Position numbers and translations under genes: made by a program. From Hyphochytrium catenoides (Eukaryota > Sar > Hyphochytriomycetes > Hyphochytriales > Hyphochytriaceae): a stretch of DNA of 19,566 nt. This document shows positions 1-7,081 of this stretch, in pieces (the stretch's first letter is position 1; every line of letters starts with the position of its first letter). The notes under the pieces were generated by a model. It was not told the DNA's origin, made no database searches, and worked only from the letters and a program-made list of their open reading frames with translations. Where the stretch lies: assembly GCA_900088475.1 (NCBI GenBank), contig FLMG01003869.1:7760-27325 (forward strand). The letters are read 5' to 3'.

Positions 1-38
<38 letters not shown>
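1..38. repeat. (GA)n microsatellite at left edge
   Basis: This is an uninterrupted AG dinucleotide run at the very start of the window. The right edge ends in the same GA run (19529-19566), so both edges may be places where an assembly stopped in simple repeats. Confidence 0.95.
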
Positions 39-42
<4 letters not shown>

Positions 43-647
43 GAGAGAGTGGAGGAGAGAGATTGGAAAGTAATACTCCGACCGGAAGGAGGGAGAAGGG
101 TTAGCAACGAAGACGAAGTAATGACTGGAAAGATGTCAAACGGAGACTCAGGACGCCGTTAGGTGACCTAACTCGAGCCAAGGAATCTTCTAGTTCTCCT
201 CTTGCTGGGCCCGTGGGGACCCTGCCAGGTGCTCTCTCAGGTCCTCGATCATTGATCTGCAGAGCTGCTGCGCGCTTCCTCATCTTTGGGTCTGGAGCTC
301 AATGTTAATCGAGAGGAAAAGAGATCTGCTCTTTACTCTTTTCTCTCCTTCTCCTTCTCCTGTCTAGCCTTTCCTGGTCCTGAATCCCCTCATCTGCCTC
401 TGGCCTGCTATTGATCGTTGTGGATCCATTCTCCTAGATCGTCAAGCCTCTTTCTCCATTTCTCTTCTCATCTCTCTATCTCTCTTCTGCCTCCTTTCTT
501 TTTCTCTCTTCTTCTCTTGATCATCACACGATGGCCGCATCGTAACCTTTTATCGTAGCTGCACTTGGGGCGGACGCAGGTCAAGAGCATATCCAGCTCT
601 AGCCTCCTTGACCGCCGCCGAAGCTAAAAGGTTTTCTTTGAAAGAGG
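39..647 (+). other. Leader/promoter region of the LRR gene
   Basis: No gene is supported here. From about 320 to 520 the + strand is CT-rich, like a 5' UTR or promoter-proximal pyrimidine stretch. A minimal upstream ORF (ATG GCC GCA TCG TAA) lies at 531-545, and an earlier ATG at 302 opens a short frame. An 8-bp inverted repeat, AACCTTTT at 544-551 and AAAAGGTT at 626-633, flanks the last part of the leader. No convincing TATA box or transcription start can be assigned. Confidence 0.5.
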
Positions 648-3600
648 ATGATGACGCAGCACACGAGGAACCTCTCTGAGACTCATACGCGCTTCTCTTC
701 TCCAACTTCTCCCCGTTCTACTACCTTCTTCCCCTTCCGTCCCACCATCTCCTCCTCTCTCTCAGTCGTTCTTCACGCGGCTTGCATTCTCCTCTGCTTG
801 CCCATAGAGTTCCCCTCTTCTTTTGCCTCTCCAGATTTTCCTCTTCCTTCTGCAGCTCTGCTTCAGGGCCTAACGTCCTTCTATGAATCTGCGGGCGGCG
901 CTCTTTGGTCCAACAACTCGCTGTGGCTCAATGACTCTGTCAGCCATTGCCATTGGCACGGCATTGAATGTTCGTCTTCCCTTCCTTCTTCCGGCGCCAT
1001 CGAGGGTCTCAGGCTCCCTGGGAACAATCTGCAGGGAACGCTTCCGGAAGGGTTCTTTCCTCTCTTAGGCGAGACTTTGAGAGTGTTGGATCTCTCTTCT
1101 AACGCGCTCATGGGCCGCATCCCTTCCGACATTGGCGCCTTGGTCACGTTAGAGGAGTTCATTGTCAACGGCAACCAGCTTTCTGGTGCGCTTCCGGCCT
1201 CTCTGGGAGAACTAAGGGAACTCGTAGTGCTTAACGTAGGAGACGTGTGGGAAGAAGCGGTGCACTGGGGCTGTTGGTTCCATTCCTGCCCTGAGAACGC
1301 TCTCTCCGGTCCTCTTCCTCAAGCTCTCTGCCAGCTGGAGAAGCTAGAAGTGCTGAATCTAGCGCAGAATCGCTTTGAGGGCGGCCTTCCTTCCTGTCTG
1401 GGGCGTCTCTCTCGTCTGAGAGTGCTCAATGTGAACAACAACTACCTCACAGGAGAAGTCGGTCCTCTGTTTAAAGAAAAAGACAGCAACCTGTCCTCTC
1501 TCACACATCTCCTTCTCTCAGATAATAGGCTGGAAGGGCCGTTGCCCACAGCCATTGGCAGCTTGGAAAACCTTCAGTATTGGTCAATGTATGGCAATAA
1601 CGTTTCTGGATCTATCCCTGCGACGATCGGGCAACTGGGATCGCTGGAGTGGTTGGATCTCTTCAATAACTCTCTCAGCGGGGAGCTTCCTGACTCTATT
1701 GGTAGCCTCTCAAAGCTGAAGACACTGGGAGTAGACTCAAACAGGTTGAATGGTACCTTTCCTGCGTCGATGTCGCAGATGCAGGCGCTGCAGATTCTTT
1801 ACGCCTCATATAATAACTTCTCAGGACCCCTGCCAGACGTTCTCTGGACATTGAGCGAGCTGAACGAGCTGGATCTCCTCGAGTGCCAATTCTCAGGCTC
1901 TCTCCCTTCTACTATCGGCAACCTCTCGCAGCTCTCCTTCCTCCGTCTAGACGGCAACAGGTTAACAGGAGGCATTCCACCTTCTATCGGCCAGCTGCAG
2001 AGCATGGCATATCTTAGTCTCAATGATATTCCGCTAGGAGGCGAGATCCCTGCGACCATAGGTGATCTCACCGCCTTAGAGAACCTCAACCTCGTCAACT
2101 GCTCCCTCTCGGGACCTATCCCTGACTCCATAGGTAACCTTAGACAGCTCTGGAGTCTCTCTCTCTCTTGGAACAAGCTCTCAGGTCGGATCCCTCCGTC
2201 TTTTGGAGAGATGTCAAGTCTGCAGACAGTGAATCTGGGCAATAATGACCTTGAGGGAGAGATTCCGTCGTCGCTTGGGAAGATGCAGGAGCTCACCACC
2301 TTCACCTTGAGGAACAATCGGCTCTCAGGGGGTTTGCCTACCTCTTTGGGCAACCTGACCAAGCTCCGGTACTTGGACATCAGCGCTAATCAGCTGTCTG
2401 GGGCCTTTCTACTGAGAGACACAAGCGGTGAAGCTGATAATTCCTTGTCTGTTGCTCTTGAGGGAGAAGGAGGAAGCTCATCATCAGGAGGAAGCGGTAG
2501 CAGTGCACCAGAAGAAGCGGGAGGAGAGAGAAGGCACGGCGCCTTTACGGGCCTGATGCAGCTGAACATCTCTTACAATCGCTTCACGGGAGACTTTCCC
2601 TCCTCCTTCTTCACTCCTTGTTTTCCTAACCTCACTGTGCTAGATATGGCGCACAACGCCTTCCAGAGGTTTATCATCCCCAAAGACGCCACGGGTTGTC
2701 CCAATCTGCAGACTCTCATCGCCAAGGGCAATGCCATTCGCTCCCTAGAGGTGAAGGGCAGTCTGACAGACTGGCAAGCACTGAAGGTGCTAGACTTTAG
2801 CGATAACCTGATTGAGAGCGTGGACGAGATCTCAGAGAAGCTTCTGGAGAGAGATAAGGCGCTGAAGTACGATCCAGGGCCCGTCTTTGGCCCTTCCATT
2901 GTCGTACTGGCGCTGCTGACGAAGAACGAGGTGCTAAGCGCTCTCTCTCTCCAGAACAACCGTCTCTCTTCTCTCCCTCCCTCTCTCTTCCAGTTCCGGG
3001 TCATCAGTCTGCAGCTCGGCGAGAACCGCTTAATCTCTCTCCCTGCGCAGGTGGACGAGACCTATGAGCTTACAACGGTAGGCTTCTATGCCTATACCAT
3101 CACTTATCCAGCCTTCTTTCAGAGCTCCGTCTCACATACACATCTGGGCCTCTCTTCCAACCTGTTGAAAGGGGATTTGCCATCGTGGATGGCGAAGATG
3201 CGCTCTCTTGCTCAGTTAAATCTGTCTTCAAACGCTGGTCTTCGCTACGCTGGGTCGCCGTTTATTGAGTTTGATGTCTCTAACTCTGTGGTCTCCGCGG
3301 ATGGCTCCATGCGCTGCGCGTCGGTGAGAGGAAGGAACGGGGCAAGAGCCTCTATCATTATAGAGTCTGCGTACCACAACTATACGTACTGCTCCTGTCT
3401 AGAGGGCAAGTATGGTCCTCTCCCTAGCTTGAGAAGCGCTGTGGAGAGAGAGAAGGGAGAGATGACTTGTCTCGCGTGCCCTGAGAGAGGTGTCTGCCCT
3501 GGTGGCAGCCACCAGCTGATGGTGCAGCAAGGCTTCTTTGCCTTTTATAATGGGACACAGTACCAGGTCACACGCATGCCCATAGAGTACAGCTGCAGGT

Positions 3601-5804
3601 CCAGTAGTAGTAGCCTCTACTGCCCTGTCCCTCTCTCTCCCACCACCACGTCGCTCTCTCTTTCTTCATCTTCCTCTCTTTCCTCCTCTTCGTCCCCACC
3701 TGCCTTTCTCTCTGCGGCGGCTTCTTTCTTAGGGAACAACTCACAGTGCTTGCCCTCGCGCACAGGCTTTCTCTGTGGCTCTTGTGAAGCTGGGTACGCT
3801 CAGGGCTTTGGCTCGTCGGAGTGCGTGCCTGACTCTCAATGTCTTTCTCTTCCTCTGCTCATCGTCTCTTTCATTGCCGTGGTGGTAGTGCACACAGGAG
3901 GCATCTTCTGCATTGCCTGGTGCGCCACAAGGCCAGTCCAGAAGAAGAAGATTGGCGACGGGGAGATCGAGAAACAAAGAGAAAGCGAGGATGAGAAAGA
4001 ATGCCGAGAAGAGAGAGGAGAGTTTGCAGCAGGCACGATGTGGTCAGTTGTTTGCTGTCTCTGTCGAAGGAGAAAAACGAAGATTGTGGCCAACAAGGGG
4101 CAAGAAGACGAGAGGACGCGGCGTGGTGACATTGTCCAACAATTCCAGAGCAAGAGAAAGCGCTCTTCTGTGCAGACACAGCGAGGAGCAGTAACTCTGC
4201 CTTTCCCCTCCTCCTTCCCCGCAGGAGTGACCGATGGCCCGCCTCTTTCTTCCTCAAAGGTCGCCAGTACGAAGGAGGTCAAAGGTATGGGTGCTGGGAA
4301 GATCTTGACGCCTTTGGAGCCGCTTCACTACCAAGGAGGAGGCGGAGCAGCAGGGGAAAGAAGAGCGTCAGCAAGTGCAGGAGGGGGAGGAGAAAGAGGC
4401 ACCGTAGAAGAGAAAAGAAGAGAGATAGATCAGCAGAAGATAACATCCCAAAAGATGCAGAGCAGCACGTTTGCCCTGTCTCCTCCCTTGGCTCCAGCCT
4501 CGAATCCTGTTAACGGCACATCGGAGAGGAACATTGCCAAGCAAAAGACAGAGAAGGGCGAGGCTCTCTCTCCTCTTCTTTCGTCGGCTACCCCGCAGCC
4601 GCAGAGCAGTAAGGAAGCTACGTACATGGGGAAAGGAAAAGACGGAGGAGAGTCGAGAGGAGGAGGAGGTCTTCTTTCTCCTGTACACCACTTTTTCGCA
4701 GAGATAGAGTTCATTCCGCATCCCAATGACCTGCATCTGCTGCTCTACTATTATCAGGTCTTCGCCTTTCTCAACGGACCGGACATTTTGCTAGGCAACC
4801 TCGACAATCCGAGTCTGCTCCGCGCCTATGTCACTGGTCTCTTCACGACGGACTTCTCCAACATCCTCTCTTCTTCCTCTTTCTGTCTCCTCAGCGGCAT
4901 GACGATCCAGCTCCAGCATGTCTTCAATCTCATCTATTCTTGCTCACCTCTTGCCCTTGTTCTCAGCTATAACGTGGGCAGCTCGCTGCTTCTTAGACGG
5001 ACGCGGAGAAAGGGAGAAGAAGAGAGAGAAGAGACTAGGGAAGACAAAGCAAGAGTGAGGTGGAGGCTGAAGTCTCTGCTCCTGACAGTGAACATGACCT
5101 ATAGTTCTATTATGAACAACGCTCTGGCCCTGCTCTCCTGCACGGAGCTCCATCCAGAGGGAGAGAAAGGAGTGATAGGAACAGGAGAGACGCGTCCCAG
5201 AGTGCTGCTCATGGACGGGAACATTCTCTGCTATCAGCCCTGGCAGCAGCAAGTGCTAGGCGTGATGATCCTTGCCTCTCTCTATCCGTTGCTCCTCTGC
5301 GCTTATCTCTTCCGCATACGGACATCCTCCTTTCTCTCTTCTTCTCTCTCGCGGCACAAGCTCTACCTCGAGCTCACCAGCCCGTACAACTCTCCATACT
5401 TCTTTTGGCCTGTCCTCTACTCTCTCCCGCTTCTCTGTCTCTCCTATGCCAAAGCCTTCGTCTTGGATGGCCATCTGAAGGCTATGGCTTACACTCTGAT
5501 CATCACCTGTCTCCATGTCCTCCGGGTCTTTGCCCGCTCTCCGTTTCTTCGTCTCCTCTCTTCTCTGGAGGACAAAGCTCTCTCTTTCTTGCTCTCCTGG
5601 GCGGCCATCATCACCATCTGGCAGACTTTCTTGGCGGCTAGCGGCCTGGACTCTCTGTATGAAGCGGTGCTAAACTACAAGCTGCTTCTCTTCCTGGCGC
5701 CTGCTCTTTATGAGCTGCTGAAGCTCACGGTTTGGGGCTATCGGCTCATGAGGCAGAGGCAGAGGAAGCAGCAGGAAAGAGCGCGAATCTCTTCCATGCA
5801 ATAG
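648..5804 (+). CDS. LRR receptor-like multi-pass membrane protein
   Basis: I see one uninterrupted 1718-codon frame, opening with a double ATG. A hydrophobic segment near residues 35-52 looks like a signal peptide or anchor. It is followed by an LRRNT-like cap (residues about 70-110, with the C-x-W-x-G-I-x-C pattern) and about 26 leucine-rich repeats of the 24-residue plant type (LxxLxLxxNxLSGxIP), residues about 120-880, interrupted by a Ser/Gly/Glu-rich linker near 590-640. Then come a Cys-rich ectodomain (about 890-1064, with the GFLCGSCEAGY motif), a first membrane helix (about 1067-1093), a basic Lys/Glu/Ser-rich loop of about 250 residues that is probably cytosolic, and a C-terminal block of roughly six or seven hydrophobic helices (about 1350-1700). 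No kinase domain is present. By architecture it is a surface protein that may bind ligands, related in layout to protist LRR/EGF-like multi-TM proteins. Ligand and signalling output are unknown. One repeat carries a 51-nt insertion that may be an intron (1245-1295). Confidence 0.85.
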   Translation: MMTQHTRNLSETHTRFSSPTSPRSTTFFPFRPTISSSLSVVLHAACILLCLPIEFPSSFASPDFPLPSAALLQGLTSFYESAGGALWSNNSLWLNDSVSHCHWHGIECSSSLPSSGAIEGLRLPGNNLQGTLPEGFFPLLGETLRVLDLSSNALMGRIPSDIGALVTLEEFIVNGNQLSGALPASLGELRELVVLNVGDVWEEAVHWGCWFHSCPENALSGPLPQALCQLEKLEVLNLAQNRFEGGLPSCLGRLSRLRVLNVNNNYLTGEVGPLFKEKDSNLSSLTHLLLSDNRLEGPLPTAIGSLENLQYWSMYGNNVSGSIPATIGQLGSLEWLDLFNNSLSGELPDSIGSLSKLKTLGVDSNRLNGTFPASMSQMQALQILYASYNNFSGPLPDVLWTLSELNELDLLECQFSGSLPSTIGNLSQLSFLRLDGNRLTGGIPPSIGQLQSMAYLSLNDIPLGGEIPATIGDLTALENLNLVNCSLSGPIPDSIGNLRQLWSLSLSWNKLSGRIPPSFGEMSSLQTVNLGNNDLEGEIPSSLGKMQELTTFTLRNNRLSGGLPTSLGNLTKLRYLDISANQLSGAFLLRDTSGEADNSLSVALEGEGGSSSSGGSGSSAPEEAGGERRHGAFTGLMQLNISYNRFTGDFPSSFFTPCFPNLTVLDMAHNAFQRFIIPKDATGCPNLQTLIAKGNAIRSLEVKGSLTDWQALKVLDFSDNLIESVDEISEKLLERDKALKYDPGPVFGPSIVVLALLTKNEVLSALSLQNNRLSSLPPSLFQFRVISLQLGENRLISLPAQVDETYELTTVGFYAYTITYPAFFQSSVSHTHLGLSSNLLKGDLPSWMAKMRSLAQLNLSSNAGLRYAGSPFIEFDVSNSVVSADGSMRCASVRGRNGARASIIIESAYHNYTYCSCLEGKYGPLPSLRSAVEREKGEMTCLACPERGVCPGGSHQLMVQQGFFAFYNGTQYQVTRMPIEYSCRSSSSSLYCPVPLSPTTTSLSLSSSSSLSSSSSPPAFLSAAASFLGNNSQCLPSRTGFLCGSCEAGYAQGFGSSECVPDSQCLSLPLLIVSFIAVVVVHTGGIFCIAWCATRPVQKKKIGDGEIEKQRESEDEKECREERGEFAAGTMWSVVCCLCRRRKTKIVANKGQEDERTRRGDIVQQFQSKRKRSSVQTQRGAVTLPFPSSFPAGVTDGPPLSSSKVASTKEVKGMGAGKILTPLEPLHYQGGGGAAGERRASASAGGGGERGTVEEKRREIDQQKITSQKMQSSTFALSPPLAPASNPVNGTSERNIAKQKTEKGEALSPLLSSATPQPQSSKEATYMGKGKDGGESRGGGGLLSPVHHFFAEIEFIPHPNDLHLLLYYYQVFAFLNGPDILLGNLDNPSLLRAYVTGLFTTDFSNILSSSSFCLLSGMTIQLQHVFNLIYSCSPLALVLSYNVGSSLLLRRTRRKGEEEREETREDKARVRWRLKSLLLTVNMTYSSIMNNALALLSCTELHPEGEKGVIGTGETRPRVLLMDGNILCYQPWQQQVLGVMILASLYPLLLCAYLFRIRTSSFLSSSLSRHKLYLELTSPYNSPYFFWPVLYSLPLLCLSYAKAFVLDGHLKAMAYTLIITCLHVLRVFARSPFLRLLSSLEDKALSFLLSWAAIITIWQTFLAASGLDSLYEAVLNYKLLLFLAPALYELLKLTVWGYRLMRQRQRKQQERARISSMQ
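1245..1295 (+). other. Candidate in-frame 51-nt intron inside LRR 4
   Basis: The segment begins GTGTGG, ends CCCTGAG, is 51 nt long and sits exactly on codon boundaries (phase 0). As translated it inserts 17 residues, starting VWEEAVHW, into the middle of one repeat. Removing it rejoins LNVGD with NALSGPLP, which exactly restores the LxLxxNxLSG register of the neighbouring repeats. The 3' part is fairly pyrimidine-rich. The acceptor is GAG, which is a weak choice. A confidently placed intron of the same length occurs in the methyltransferase gene (11197-11247). It could also be a genuine 17-residue loop insertion. Confidence 0.5.
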
Positions 5805-6454
5805 AATGGCAAAGAGGAAGAAAAGAGAGGGAAGGGTGAGCAGAGAGAGAAAGAGAGAGAGAGAGAGAAAGAGGCAGAAAGGAAGGAAAGGACCGGCGGG
5901 AAGTTGGAGGGTAGGGGAGGAGAATGAAGATTTCCAGGGTCACTGTCCTCGTACCCCTCTCTCCCTTTTTCTCCCTTCTTTCTATGTTTCTTTCTCTCTC
6001 TCCCATTCTGTCCCTTTGCTAACGATGGACCTCTTCCGTCTCTCCACCAACTCTCTCGCATGAGGGAGGAGATAAAGAGAGAAGAAAGTGGAGGAGATAA
6101 AAGAACATGGAGCGATGATGACTGCTTCGACTTCCCTCTCGTCTCTTTCCTAGCCCTAACCGGTAGGACGCTGCTTAGCCGCAGGGAAAGGAGCGGAAAG
6201 AGAGAAGGAGGGAGGTAGAGAGAGAGAGAGAGAGAGGAACTTATGGAGAGGCGGCTCGCATTGCCTAGTAAACATGCTATGAGCTCTGATAATAATATTA
6301 GGGCCAAAGTCTTTCCTTTCTCCCTCTCTCTCTCTCTCTGATTCATCCGACGCTTCTTACACTGTCGCCTGAGAGGAGGCAAAGGAAGGAGAAAGAGAAG
6401 GGACAGAAGATAGAGTTGAGGAGAAGGACTCTTAGAGACGAGGGAAAGAGAGAG

Positions 6455-6600
6455 CAAGGATGCTAAGAGAGGGAGAGAGAGCTGGAGGAAGAGAGAGAGA
6501 AGGAAGAGGGGAGAAAGAGAGAGAGAGAGGGAAGAGGGAGAGAGAGAGAGGGAGAGAAGAAAGAGCGAGAGAAAGAGAGAGAGAGAGAGAGAGAGGTAAG
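6455..6600. repeat. Homopurine (GA)-rich tract
   Basis: About 145 nt are almost entirely A and G on the + strand, mixing GA dinucleotides with GGA and GAAA units. Homopurine-homopyrimidine tracts with mirror symmetry can adopt triplex DNA, but that is inference. Smaller GA runs occur nearby at about 5845-5875 and 6216-6237. Confidence 0.85.
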
Positions 6601-6724
6601 GTTGTGAAGAGAGTCAGAAAGAGCCAGAAATCCCAAGCAATAGACGGCAAGCCATCGAGACTGATGTTGTAACCTTCTGTTAGTCTGTTACTCTGTCATC
6701 CTCCACATGCTGATTCAAAAAAAG

Positions 6725-6760
6725 CGAACGGGGGTATCTCTAAACGTTGTAGCCCGTTCG
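6725..6760. repeat. 8-bp inverted repeat, 20-nt loop
   Basis: CGAACGGG at 6725-6732 pairs perfectly with CCCGTTCG at 6753-6760. It lies in the only non-repetitive part of the spacer. It could be a chance palindrome, a protein site or an RNA hairpin. It does not fit a tRNA. Confidence 0.5.
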
Positions 6761-6831
6761 TTCCTGAGGTGGAGCGCCCAGGGATAAGAATCGCGCTTCT
6801 CTCCTGGTTCTTGACGTTTCATTGTCTCTTC

Positions 6832-6945
6832 TCTTTCTCTCTCAGTCGTGCTTTCTCTCTCTCTCTCTCTTTCTCTCTCTCCTTTTTGACGCGTGCGTGA
6901 TCTCGCCCGTATATCAGGCGCTCTCTCTCTCTCTCTGGGCCGCTG
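6832..6945 (+). repeat. CT-rich microsatellite tract
   Basis: Several (CT)n runs upstream of the SMYD gene give a pyrimidine-rich strand in the direction of transcription. It may be promoter or 5' UTR sequence. Confidence 0.7.
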
Positions 6946-7081
6946 AAAGGCTGACCGCTGACCGCGCTCACTCTGTCCGCTTCACTGTCCTTTATTGGGT
7001 ACATCTTCGGTCAAGATCGCCCTTCACATCCCCAATATCAGGCACTGGCGCGAAGGTCGGCAGGACTCGAGATGTTTCTGG

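Larger units (their letters stand above)
5805..7081. other. Low-complexity spacer between LRR and SMYD genes
   Basis: No credible gene is seen. The + strand is purine (GA)-rich over about 5806-5910 and 6180-6600, and pyrimidine (CT)-rich over about 5955-6005 and 6822-6950. Long frames here on either strand translate only to Ser/Leu or Arg/Glu repeats. A short stretch of normal complexity at 6660-6800 holds a small inverted repeat (6725-6760). The promoter and 5' UTR of the downstream gene presumably lie in the CT-rich end. Confidence 0.7.

Noticed and set aside
1799-2380. 193-codon minus-strand frame inside the LRR gene
   Set aside because: It is a shadow of the repeated LRR codons on the opposite strand, and its periodic Arg/Pro/Ser pattern comes from the repeats.
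3836-4736. Several overlapping minus-strand frames of 100-148 codons
   Set aside because: They are low-complexity antisense readings of the basic loop and TM region of the LRR protein.
5738-6457. 239-codon minus-strand frame
   Set aside because: It translates to Ser/Leu/Arg/Lys repeats from GA/CT sequence and overlaps the end of the LRR gene, with no family resemblance.
6700-6800. Possible tRNA gene near the GTTCGTTCC motif
   Set aside because: The B-box match is incomplete, no A box sits at proper spacing, and no cloverleaf can be drawn.
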